DNA of 8,609 bases from Iamia sp052038315. Its GTDB lineage: Bacteria; Actinomycetota; Acidimicrobiia; Acidimicrobiales; Iamiaceae. The notes under the pieces are model-generated. The model worked only from the letters and a program-made list of their open reading frames with translations, made no database searches and was not told the origin of the DNA. The position numbers and the translations under genes were made by a program. The stretch lies in contig JBQGCF010000424.1 of assembly GCA_052038315.1 (NCBI GenBank), forward strand, positions 1 through 8,609, in the 5' to 3' direction. This document shows, in pieces, positions 1 through 5,243 of this stretch; position 1 is the first letter of the stretch; each line of letters opens with the position of its first letter.

Positions 1-1101
1 GGCGCAGGGGGCGGTGATCGCCACCAGGCCGGCGAGCATGCCGTTGGCCATCATCCCGGGATCGGGCTTCTTGCCCCGGACGAACATGCAATAGAACATC
101 GTGCTCACGGCGGCGAAGGCGCCGGCGATGGCCGTGTTGGCGGCGACGGTGGCGAACTGGATGTCGGTCGCCGCGAAGGTCGAGGCGGCGTTGAAGCCGA
201 ACCAGCCGAACAGCAGGATGAACGTGCCCAGCATGGCCATCGGGATGTGGTGGCCGGGGATGGTGTTGGGCGAGCCGTCCTCGTTGTACTTGCCGATGCG
301 GGGGCCGAGCACGATGGCACCGGCCAGGCCGGCGACGCCACCGACGGCGTGGACGACGCCGGAGCCGGCGAAGTCGACGTAGCCGGCGCCGAGGCCCATG
401 GTGTCCCACGTCTTCGACAGCCAGCCGCCGCCCCACGTCCAGGCCGCGAACAGCGGGTAGTAGAAGGCGCCGCAGAAGAGGCCCCAGCCCACGAAGCTGT
501 TCCACTTCCAGCGCTCGGCCATGGAGCCGGTCGGGATCGTGGCCACGGTGTCCATGAAGGCGACCATGTAGAGGAACAGGCCGAGGACGCCGGGCGTGAT
601 CGCCGGGCCGGACAGGGCGAAGCCGCCCTTCCAGAGGAACACCCAGTTGCCGCTGCCGATCAGCGGGTCGCCCAGGGCGTTGTCGTAGCCCGGGACGTAG
701 GCGCCGAAGCTGGCCCCGCCGAAGGCGAAGGCGTACCCGACGAGGAAGAAGCCGACGAACCCGAGGCCGAAGATGGCGAAGTTGGTGCTGACCACGTGGG
801 CGGCGTGCTTGGCCCGGGTGAAGCCGGTCTCGACCAGGGCGAAGCCGGCCTGCATGAAGATGACCAGGACGGCTCCGATGATGATCCACAGCAGGTTCAT
901 CTGCTTGCCGAGCTCGGTCACCGGGTCGGGCGCCTCCTGGGCTCCGGCCGGCAGGCCGATGGCCATGGCGAAGGCCCCCCCGAGCACCAACGCGGTGGCG
1001 GTCTTGCGGGCGATCCGGGGCACGTTCCGCGGCGTCCGCAGGACCCGCAGGACCCTGGCCGGAACACCCCCCGCGTGCCCGTCGCGAACGTCGTCGCGCA
1101 T
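1..1101 (-). CDS. amt: Ammonium transporter Amt with signal peptide (partial, C-terminus beyond window)
   Basis: Channel for ammonium/ammonia uptake across the cytoplasmic membrane. 367 codons are open from the ATG at 1101 to the left edge, so the C-terminus is missing. Residues about 30-54 look like a signal peptide (basic RIARK, hydrophobic core, AGA before QE), as in Amt proteins with an extracellular N-terminus. The Amt family signature is complete at about residues 243-268: DFAGSGVVH begins it and GPR ends it. It holds the conserved Asp243 and the first pore histidine His251; the second pore histidine would lie outside the window. Other family blocks are GFALVETGF and GWFGFNAAS. The start has a good Shine-Dalgarno (GGAAAGGAGA in 1107-1116, 5 nt away), and nothing else in frame fits as well. 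It has its own promoter (1147-1232). It differs from the other Amt here (2061-3347) in having a signal peptide and an insert around residues 125-240, so it is not a recent duplicate. Confidence 0.96.
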   Translation of the reverse strand, partial: MRDDVRDGHAGGVPARVLRVLRTPRNVPRIARKTATALVLGGAFAMAIGLPAGAQEAPDPVTELGKQMNLLWIIIGAVLVIFMQAGFALVETGFTRAKHAAHVVSTNFAIFGLGFVGFFLVGYAFAFGGASFGAYVPGYDNALGDPLIGSGNWVFLWKGGFALSGPAITPGVLGLFLYMVAFMDTVATIPTGSMAERWKWNSFVGWGLFCGAFYYPLFAAWTWGGGWLSKTWDTMGLGAGYVDFAGSGVVHAVGGVAGLAGAIVLGPRIGKYNEDGSPNTIPGHHIPMAMLGTFILLFGWFGFNAASTFAATDIQFATVAANTAIAGAFAAVSTMFYCMFVRGKKPDPGMMANGMLAGLVAITAPCA

Positions 1102-1104
1102 GGA

Positions 1105-1139
1105 AGTCTCCTTTCCGAGGGCCGCCCCGATCGGCGGCC
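1105..1139 (-). promoter_or_regulatory. 5' leader of the left amt: hairpin next to the ribosome binding site
   Basis: GGCCGCC (1120-1126) and GGCGGCC (1133-1139) form a perfect 7-bp stem with a 6-nt loop. If transcription starts about 8 nt after the -10 element at 1147-1152, the stem lies at the very 5' end of the mRNA, 3 nt before the Shine-Dalgarno. It could stabilise the transcript or influence ribosome loading. The stem is seen directly; any function is inferred. Confidence 0.4.
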
Positions 1140-1146
1140 GGTCCGG

Positions 1147-1232
1147 AACGTAAGGAGGGGGTGTTTCGCCTCTGTGCGTCAGGTGTGAACGAGAACGGTC
1201 CACCTCGTGTGGTCAGGTTGACGCAACGTTTC
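1147..1232 (-). promoter_or_regulatory. Promoter of the left amt with GlnR-like boxes
   Basis: Read on the minus strand, GAAAC (1163-1167) is followed by exactly 10 bp and TACGTT (1147-1152), a TAnnnT -10 element. Further AC-ended pentamers lie upstream at 11-bp steps: CGCAC (1174-1178), TTCAC (1185-1189), a poor one at 1196-1200, CACAC (1207-1211) and GTCAA (1218-1222). Another GAAAC at 1228-1232 is one base out of phase. The known actinobacterial GlnR site is GTnAC-N6-GAAAC repeated, with the same 11-bp step. There is no good -35 element, as expected for an activated promoter. This accounts for most of the 158-bp gap 1102-1259. Confidence 0.6.
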
Positions 1233-1259
1233 CGTCCCGGTGTCACACACGGGCCGGGG

Positions 1260-1592
1260 CTACAGGGCGGCCGGCCCGTCCTCGCCGGTGCGGATGCGCA
1301 CGACCTGGGCGAGCGGCGTGACCCACGCCTTCCCGTCCCCGAGCTTGCCGGTGCGGGCCGCCTCGGCCCGGGCGTCGAGGACCCGATCGACGTCGACCGC
1401 CTCGACGACGAGCTCCACCTTCACCTTGGGCACCAGCTCGATCTGGTACTCGGCGCCCCGGTAGGTCTCGAGGTGGCCGCCCTGGCGGCTGAAGCCGTGG
1501 ACGTCGGTGACGGTGATGCCCATCCCCTCCAGGGCGTCGCGCACGTCGTCGATGCGGGACGGGCGGATGATCGCGGTCACGAGCTGGATCAC
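1260..1592 (-). CDS. glnB: PII nitrogen-regulatory protein, second paralog
   Basis: Trimeric cytosolic signal protein that binds ATP/ADP and 2-oxoglutarate and reports nitrogen status to partners such as Amt channels. 110 aa, the normal family length. The T-loop block YRGAEY matches the PII modification-site pattern exactly (Tyr44 and Tyr49, the latter equal to Tyr51 of E. coli GlnB). The C-terminal signature TGKLGDGKAWV is present. Differences from the GlnK at 1701-2039 are a shorter stretch between the first helix and second strand (EGMGITVTDV) and Arg10 where the early conserved Lys usually sits. The start is GTG at 1590-1592; no Shine-Dalgarno precedes it, and TAGGTT lies exactly 8 nt upstream, so the mRNA is probably leaderless. 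It has its own promoter and is separated from glnK by a strong hairpin. Whether it serves the left amt, a different target or a different modification state is unknown. Confidence 0.93.
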   Translation of the reverse strand: MIQLVTAIIRPSRIDDVRDALEGMGITVTDVHGFSRQGGHLETYRGAEYQIELVPKVKVELVVEAVDVDRVLDARAEAARTGKLGDGKAWVTPLAQVVRIRTGEDGPAAL

Positions 1593-1600
1593 GGGCGCGC

Positions 1601-1632
1601 AACCTACGGACGCAGTGTTTCGTGGGGATGAA
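1601..1632 (-). promoter_or_regulatory. Leaderless promoter of the second PII gene with GAAAC box
   Basis: Minus-strand GAAAC (1617-1621), exactly 10 bp, TAGGTT (1601-1606), exactly 8 nt, then the GTG start. A weak second box, TTCAT, lies one 11-bp step upstream (1628-1632). The -10 to start distance equals that of R1 and R3, which supports both the start codon and leaderless transcription. Confidence 0.58.
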
Positions 1633-1642
1633 GCCGGGCGCG

Positions 1643-1674
1643 ACGGTGCCCCCGGGCGAACCCGGGGGCACCGT
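1643..1674 (-). terminator. Perfect 14-bp hairpin after glnK
   Basis: ACGGTGCCCCCGGG (1643-1656) and its exact complement (1661-1674) flank a 4-nt loop, CGAA on the plus strand. It lies 27 bp beyond the glnK stop and before the promoter of the next PII gene, so it probably ends the amt-glnK transcript. No U-run follows on the minus strand; U-less hairpin terminators are common in GC-rich Actinobacteria. Confidence 0.7.
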
Positions 1675-1700
1675 TCGCTCAGCTCATGGCTGCAGGGCGA

Positions 1701-2039
1701 CTAGATCGCGTCGGTCCCCTGCTCGCCGGTGCGGATCCGGACCACGGCCTCGACCGGGCTGACCCAGACCTTGCCGTCGCCGATCTTGCCGGTGCCGGCC
1801 GACTTCACGATGACGTCGACGACCCGGTCCATGTCGATGTCGTCGATGACGACCTCGAGCTTGACCTTGGGGACGAAGTCGATCTGGTACTCGGTGCCCC
1901 GGTAGGTCTCGGTGTGGCCGCCCTGGCGACCGAACCCCTTGACCTCGGTGACGGTGATCCCCACGACGCCGGCCTCCTTGAGGGCGGTCTTCACGTCGTC
2001 GAGCTTGAACGGCTTGATGATGGCGGTGACGAGTCTCAT
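1701..2039 (-). CDS. glnK: PII nitrogen-regulatory protein GlnK
   Basis: PII signal protein that senses 2-oxoglutarate and adenylates and, in GlnK types paired with Amt, plugs the channel when ammonium is plentiful. 112 aa, the standard length. It starts MRLVTAIIKPFKL; the T-loop carries Tyr46 and Tyr51 in YRGTEY (Thr replaces the usual Ala/Ser at the fourth position), and the C-terminal signature TGKIGDGKVWV is intact. In Actinobacteria Tyr51 is the known adenylylation site of GlnK; the sequence only shows that the residue is available. The ATG at 2039 has a strong Shine-Dalgarno, GGAAGGA (2047-2053), 7 nt upstream. Only 21 bp separate it from the preceding amt stop, so the two form an operon, the classic amt-glnK arrangement, and the pair is the likely physiological partner set. 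Confidence 0.97.
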   Translation of the reverse strand: MRLVTAIIKPFKLDDVKTALKEAGVVGITVTEVKGFGRQGGHTETYRGTEYQIDFVPKVKLEVVIDDIDMDRVVDVIVKSAGTGKIGDGKVWVSPVEAVVRIRTGEQGTDAI

Positions 2040-2060
2040 GTCGTTGTCCTTCCGTCCCGC

Positions 2061-3347
2061 TCAGACCGTGGCGCTCGGAGCGGGGGCGGCGGCAGCCGCA
2101 CCCGTGTCCTCCGAGACCTGGTAGCCGGGGCTGTCGTGGTAGGCGGTCTCGCTGTGCTCGGCGAGGTCGAGGCCAGCGTCCTCGACCTCCTCCGAGACTC
2201 GCACACCGATGGTGTACTTGAGGGCGAGCATGATCCCGACGGTCACGACGAACGAGTAGACGATCGTCACGATGTTGGCGACCAGCTGCTCGATCAGCAG
2301 GTCGGCGCCACCACCGAGGAGCAGGCCCTCGAGGAACTCGCCCTCGAAGTAGGCCGGGTCGGCGAACAGGCCGAGGAGGATCGAGCCGGTGAGGCCGCCG
2401 ACGAAGTGGACGCCGACGACGTCGAGGGCGTCGTCGTAGCCCAGCTTGGTCTTGAGGCCGACGGCGAAGCAGCAGATCACGCCGGCGATCAGGCCGATGT
2501 AGATCGGCGACAGCCCGGCGACGAAGCCGGCGCACGGGGTGATCGCCACCAGGCCGGCGACGATGCCCGAGGCCGCGCCCAGGTTGGTGAAGTGACCGTC
2601 CCGGATGCGCTCGACGATGCACCAGGCGAGCCCGGCGGCGGCGGCGGCGAGGAAGGTGTTCAGGAAGGCCTGGACGGCCTGGCCGTTGGCGGCGAGGGCG
2701 GAGCCGGCGTTGAAGCCGAACCAGCCGAACCAGAGGATGCCGGTGCCGATCATGACCAGCGGCATCGAGTGGGGCGGGTGGCCCTCGCCCGGCCAGCCCT
2801 TGCGCTTGCCCAGCACCAGCACGCACGCCAGGGCGGCGATGCCGGCGTTGACGTGGATGGCGGTGCCGCCGGCGAAGTCGATCGAGCCGCCCTTGTCGGA
2901 GATGACGCCCTGGGCGAACCAGCCGCCGTAGACCCACTTGAACACGGGGACGAAGACGAGGAGCAGCCACACCGGGGCGAAGATCGCCCACGCCGAGAAC
3001 TTCATGCGGTCGGCCACGGCACCGGAGATCAGCGCCGGGGTGATCGCCGCGAACATCCCGAGGAAGGCCAGGACCGCCAGGGTCATGCCCCCGTCGGAGA
3101 TGTCGAGGTCCTTCAGGAACAGGTTGTCGAAGCTGCCGATGAAGTCGTTGTCGAACGGGGCCTGCGCCAGCGAGTAGCCGACCACGGCCCAGAGGACCGG
3201 GATGATCAGCAGGCACCAGAAGTTCATCATCAGCATGTTCAGGACGTTCCGGCTCCGGTCCATGCCTCCGTAGAAGAAGGCCAGGCCCGGTGTCATGAAC
3301 AAGACGAGTGCGGCCGAGGTGAGGACCCAGGCCAGATTTCCTTCCAT
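2061..3347 (-). CDS. amt: Ammonium transporter Amt, operon partner of glnK
   Basis: Ammonium/ammonia channel, 428 aa, full family length, about 11 membrane helices. The conserved Asp157 is in SIDFAGG and the pore twin histidines are His165 (TAIHVNAG) and His314 (VGVHFVGG). Other blocks are GLAFFYGGMDRSRN near the N-terminus and GWFGFNAGSAL. The cytoplasmic tail GVRVSEEVEDAGLDLAEHSE is the part that couples subunits and interacts with GlnK in this family; it is followed by an Ala/Pro-rich end. There is no cleavable signal peptide, unlike the Amt at the left edge. The ATG at 3347 fits the usual N-terminus; the open frame continues upstream but passes through the promoter boxes and lacks homology. 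The ribosome site is weak (GGTGA, 4 nt upstream). It is transcribed from a promoter with six phased boxes (3399-3474), divergent from regulator R1. Confidence 0.97.
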   Translation of the reverse strand: MEGNLAWVLTSAALVLFMTPGLAFFYGGMDRSRNVLNMLMMNFWCLLIIPVLWAVVGYSLAQAPFDNDFIGSFDNLFLKDLDISDGGMTLAVLAFLGMFAAITPALISGAVADRMKFSAWAIFAPVWLLLVFVPVFKWVYGGWFAQGVISDKGGSIDFAGGTAIHVNAGIAALACVLVLGKRKGWPGEGHPPHSMPLVMIGTGILWFGWFGFNAGSALAANGQAVQAFLNTFLAAAAAGLAWCIVERIRDGHFTNLGAASGIVAGLVAITPCAGFVAGLSPIYIGLIAGVICCFAVGLKTKLGYDDALDVVGVHFVGGLTGSILLGLFADPAYFEGEFLEGLLLGGGADLLIEQLVANIVTIVYSFVVTVGIMLALKYTIGVRVSEEVEDAGLDLAEHSETAYHDSPGYQVSEDTGAAAAAPAPSATV

Positions 3348-3370
3348 TGGTTCACCGTTCTCTTGGTCGG

Positions 3371-3386
3371 GGGCGCTGCGGCGCCC
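3371..3386 (-). promoter_or_regulatory. Hairpin in the amt-glnK 5' leader
   Basis: GGGCGC (3371-3376) and GCGCCC (3381-3386) form a perfect 6-bp stem around a 4-nt loop, inside the predicted leader of about 44 nt and close to its 5' end. The left amt leader has a comparable stem at 1120-1139. Stem seen; function unknown. Confidence 0.35.
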
Positions 3387-3398
3387 GGATCGAGGCGG

Positions 3399-3474
3399 AA
3401 CGTAAGGACGCTCTGTTTCGTGAACGTTTCCTTGCCTTGACCACCGCGTGACCTTGGCGGTTCCGTCTCGTTTC
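3399..3474 (-). promoter_or_regulatory. amt-glnK promoter with six phased GlnR-like boxes
   Basis: On the minus strand, TACGTT (3399-3404) is the -10 element, preceded after exactly 10 bp by GAAAC (3415-3419). Five more pentamers follow upstream at exactly 11-bp steps: GAAAC (3426-3430), GTCAA (3437-3441), GTCAC (3448-3452), GAACC (3459-3463) and GAAAC (3470-3474). GTnAC and GAAAC half-sites with N6 gaps are the known GlnR consensus in Actinobacteria, where two pairs are typical. An 11-bp step puts all boxes on one face of the helix, as for cooperative OmpR-family binding. No -35 hexamer is visible. The identity of the bound protein is inferred; R1-R3 nearby are candidates, as is a GlnR encoded elsewhere. 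Confidence 0.72.
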
Positions 3475-3560
3475 CGTCCGTTCGGCCGGTCGCGGCCGCT
3501 CGACCTGCACATCGGCGCCAGGCCCAGGTCAGAAGGGCGAAAGAACCACGCCCTCGACCG

Positions 3561-3603
3561 TTCACACGCACGGCGCGGACGCGCAACGCCCGATCCGTAC
3601 GTT
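3561..3603 (+). promoter_or_regulatory. Leaderless promoter of regulator R1
   Basis: GCAAC (3583-3587), exactly 10 bp, TACGTT (3598-3603), exactly 8 nt, then GTG at 3612. The 23 bases 3582-3604 align without gaps to the amt promoters, including the TCC before the -10. Upstream phased boxes are weak: nothing at 3572-3576, TTCAC at 3561-3565. The rest of the 264-bp divergent gap 3348-3611 holds the amt-glnK promoter and its leader hairpin. Confidence 0.5.
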
Positions 3604-3611
3604 CCGTCCCC

Positions 3612-4160
3612 GTGATCGACCGTGCCGCCGCCTCGTCGCGTGGGTCCGGACGTGACGCGGAGATCCTGCAGTGGCCGGCCGACGCCGAGCGCCGCGAGCT
3701 CCTGCGACGAGCCGGCATCCCCCGCCTCCTCGTGCTCGAGGCCGGCGAGGTCCCGCCGCCGCCGGCCGACGACCTCGAGGACTGGATCTGGCTGCCGACC
3801 GACGAGCGGGACCTCTTCTCCCGCCTGCGTGACCTCTCCGGTCGGGCCACCGGCTCCGCCCTCGGGGCCGGCACCGTCGTCGTGAGGGAGGATGGGACGG
3901 CGTGGATCGCCGGTCAGCCCCTCACCCTGCCCCCGGCCGAGGCCGCCCTGCTCCGCTGCCTGGCCGACCCGCCGGAGCGGCTCTGCACGCGCGAGGAGCT
4001 GGCCCGGGCCGCCTGGGGCGAGGTGCCCCACGAGCGCCGCTCGCTCGACAGCCGCATCTTCGTGCTGCGGCGCCGGCTGTCCGCCCACGGCCTCGCCATC
4101 CTCTCCGTGCGCGGCCGGGGCTTCGTCCTCACCGTGCCGGCTCGGGGGCCGGTCCCGTGA
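3612..4160 (+). CDS. R1: compact OmpR-type winged-helix regulator
   Basis: Predicted cytosolic transcription factor, 182 aa. The C-terminal half (about 88-176) is an OmpR/PhoB-type DNA-binding domain: LPPAEAALLRCL, a helix-turn-helix region with LCTREELARAAWG, the recognition-helix block SLDSRIFVLRRRL and the wing SVRGRGFVL. The N-terminal part (about 16-78) has no full receiver domain. It contains ILQWP, IPRLLVL and DLEDWIWLP followed by a helix, a pattern shared with R2 and R3. The last block resembles the final strand and helix of a receiver, but the conserved Lys is absent and no phospho-acceptor pocket is evident. The GTG start fits the leaderless promoter 8 nt from TACGTT, and no Shine-Dalgarno is present. 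It diverges from amt-glnK, a common position for a regulator of the neighbouring operon, and its promoter shares the amt module, suggesting autoregulation. A GlnR-like nitrogen role is inference. Confidence 0.85.
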   Translation: MIDRAAASSRGSGRDAEILQWPADAERRELLRRAGIPRLLVLEAGEVPPPPADDLEDWIWLPTDERDLFSRLRDLSGRATGSALGAGTVVVREDGTAWIAGQPLTLPPAEAALLRCLADPPERLCTREELARAAWGEVPHERRSLDSRIFVLRRRLSAHGLAILSVRGRGFVLTVPARGPVP

Positions 4161-4540
4161 CCGCCCCGGCCTCCCGCTTCCGGGCCCCGGCGCACATGCG
4201 CATCGAGCGCGGCCCGTTCCTGGTCTGCCACCTGCTCCTGGTGGTCACGGCCATCCTCTGGTTCCCCCTGGGGTGCCGGGACTCCACCGGCGTCTCCACC
4301 GTTCTCCCCGCTCTCCGGCCGATGGTCGACGTCACCCCGGCGGGAGCCGTCGCCGCCGCCGGCCGCGCCGGCGACCGCCGCTTCGCCCCTGCCGCCCTCG
4401 TCATGCCGGCGGTGCTGGCGGGCGTCGCCGTGGTCGCGGCCCGGCGCGCCGCCCTCCGCCCCGCGCCCGACGAGCACGCCCTCCGCCTCCACCTCGTCGC
4501 CGGCGGCCTCCGCAGCCGGGCTCCCCCGCTCGCCGCCTGA
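4157..4540 (+). CDS. Small predicted membrane protein, coupled to R1
   Basis: Not a family I recognise; 127 aa. The GTG start (4157-4159) overlaps the R1 stop as GTGA, the usual mark of translational coupling. An in-frame ATG at 4196 is an alternative start. Two hydrophobic segments are clear: about residues 20-40 (FLVCHLLLVVTAILWFPLG) and about 76-95 (FAPAALVMPAVLAGVAVVA, followed by basic residues). The rest is Ala/Arg/Pro-rich and could partly reflect high GC. The first segment, the GTGA overlap and the position between two related regulators support a real gene; in 72%-or-so GC DNA a spurious frame cannot be excluded. A membrane partner for R1 or R2 is possible but unproven. Confidence 0.5.
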   Translation: MTAPASRFRAPAHMRIERGPFLVCHLLLVVTAILWFPLGCRDSTGVSTVLPALRPMVDVTPAGAVAAAGRAGDRRFAPAALVMPAVLAGVAVVAARRAALRPAPDEHALRLHLVAGGLRSRAPPLAA

Positions 4541-4550
4541 CCCCACCGAC

Positions 4551-4596
4551 CGCGCCCGCCGGGCGCGGGGTCACGACGGCGCGCCCGCCGGGCGCG
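4551..4596. repeat. Two identical 17-bp palindromes, 29 bp apart
   Basis: CGCGCCCGCCGGGCGCG occurs at 4551-4567 and again at 4580-4596. Each copy is a perfect inverted repeat (8-1-8) and could form a 7-bp stem with a 3-nt loop. The second copy ends 1 nt before the Shine-Dalgarno of R2. It could be a terminator or attenuator after the membrane protein gene, a protein-binding site, or a translation-control element for R2. Confidence 0.55.
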
Positions 4597-4597
4597 C

Positions 4598-4613
4598 GGA
4601 GAGGACAGCCCTG
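4598..4613 (+). promoter_or_regulatory. Ribosome binding site fixing a CTG start for R2
   Basis: GGAGAGGA (4598-4605) is a strong Shine-Dalgarno placed 5 nt before CTG (4611-4613). No in-frame ATG, GTG or TTG exists between here and codon 98 of R2, while homology to R1 and R3 begins around codon 24. CTG is therefore the best start. Confidence 0.5.
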
Positions 4614-5174
4614 AGCGCGGCACGCGCCCACGATCCGCCGTCCGCGGATCCCTCCGACGCCCCGTCCCCCGAGGACCCGGTCGTCGTCCTGCGTTGGCCC
4701 GACGAAGCCGACGCCCGCCACGCGCTGGCCGGTGCCGGCGTCCCCCGCCTGCTCGTCGTCACCGGCGACGCGCCCCCGCCCGTCGTCCGGGACGACCGGG
4801 AGGACTGGATCCGCGAGGGGGCCGGCCCGGCCGAGATCGACGCGCGCGTCGCCCGGCTGCGCGGCGCCCGGCCGGCCGACCCCGACCGGGCGGGCCGACC
4901 CGTGCTCGACACCGACGGCGTCCTGCACGCCGGCGGGGGCCGGGTCGTGGTCGTGCCGCCCATCGAGGCCGTCATCCTCGGCCGCCTCCTCGAACGGGCC
5001 CGGCACGTCGTGCACCGATCCGAGCTGCACGGCCTGGCCTGGCCCGGCGGCGAGCGCGACGAGCGGGCGGTCGACGGGCGCATCCGCGGACTGCGCCGGC
5101 GGACGGCGGGAACGGGCATCACCATCCACACCGTGCGGGGCGTCGGCTACCTCCTCGAGGTCGACGACGACTGA
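4611..5174 (+). CDS. R2: compact OmpR-type winged-helix regulator, probable CTG start
   Basis: Third-party paralog of R1 and R3, 187 aa if started at CTG 4611. The N-terminal part (about 24-86) shows VVVLRWP, VPRLLVV and DDREDWIRE, the same order as in R1 and R3; here the Pro that ends the EDW block is Gly. The winged helix (about 98-184) shows VPPIEAVILGRLL, VVHRSELHGLAW, AVDGRIRGLRRR and the wing HTVRGVGYLL. The first ordinary start codon is GTG at 4902, which would leave only the 90-aa winged helix and cut off the conserved N-terminal part. I prefer the CTG with its strong ribosome site; a sequencing error hiding a start, or a genuine 90-aa protein, remain possible. No phased boxes precede it, so it may be transcribed with R1 and the membrane protein. 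DNA target unknown. Confidence 0.75.
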   Translation: MSAARAHDPPSADPSDAPSPEDPVVVLRWPDEADARHALAGAGVPRLLVVTGDAPPPVVRDDREDWIREGAGPAEIDARVARLRGARPADPDRAGRPVLDTDGVLHAGGGRVVVVPPIEAVILGRLLERARHVVHRSELHGLAWPGGERDERAVDGRIRGLRRRTAGTGITIHTVRGVGYLLEVDDD

Positions 5175-5229
5175 GGGGACCCTGCGCCCCGACCCGGCCC
5201 GATCCCCAGCACGGCCCGGCCCCCACCTT

Positions 5230-5235
5230 TATGCT
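5230..5235 (+). promoter_or_regulatory. -10 element of the cyclic-nucleotide protein gene
   Basis: TATGCT lies exactly 8 nt before the ATG at 5244, as at the other leaderless genes here. There is no GAAAC box at the -35 side, so this gene seems outside the shared regulon. The rest of the gap from 5175 holds nothing clear. Confidence 0.5.
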
Positions 5236-5243
5236 CCCGGCCC

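Noticed and set aside
247..1188. Long plus-strand open frame (313 codons) opposite the left amt
   Set aside because: Composition is Gly/Ala/Asp/Glu-rich without domains and it is antisense to a clear Amt with an intact family signature; long antisense frames are normal at this GC content.
3399..3419. ECF-sigma promoter (GGAAC/GTT type) suggested by GAAAC and GTTC
   Set aside because: The gap between the GAAAC and GTT elements is about 13 bp, too short for known ECF promoters; the 11-bp phased repeats upstream fit activator sites better.
1684..3440. Long open frames on both strands (for example plus 1686-3440 and minus 1684-3216) across amt and glnK
   Set aside because: They overlap strongly recognised Amt and PII genes, are low-complexity Arg/Gly/Asp-rich, and run across the stop and promoter regions.
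3892..4614. Plus-strand frames of 212-240 codons starting inside R1
   Set aside because: The parts overlapping R1 are Arg/Pro-rich shadow translations. Only the part from GTG 4157 in one frame, with two membrane helices and a coupled start, is kept.
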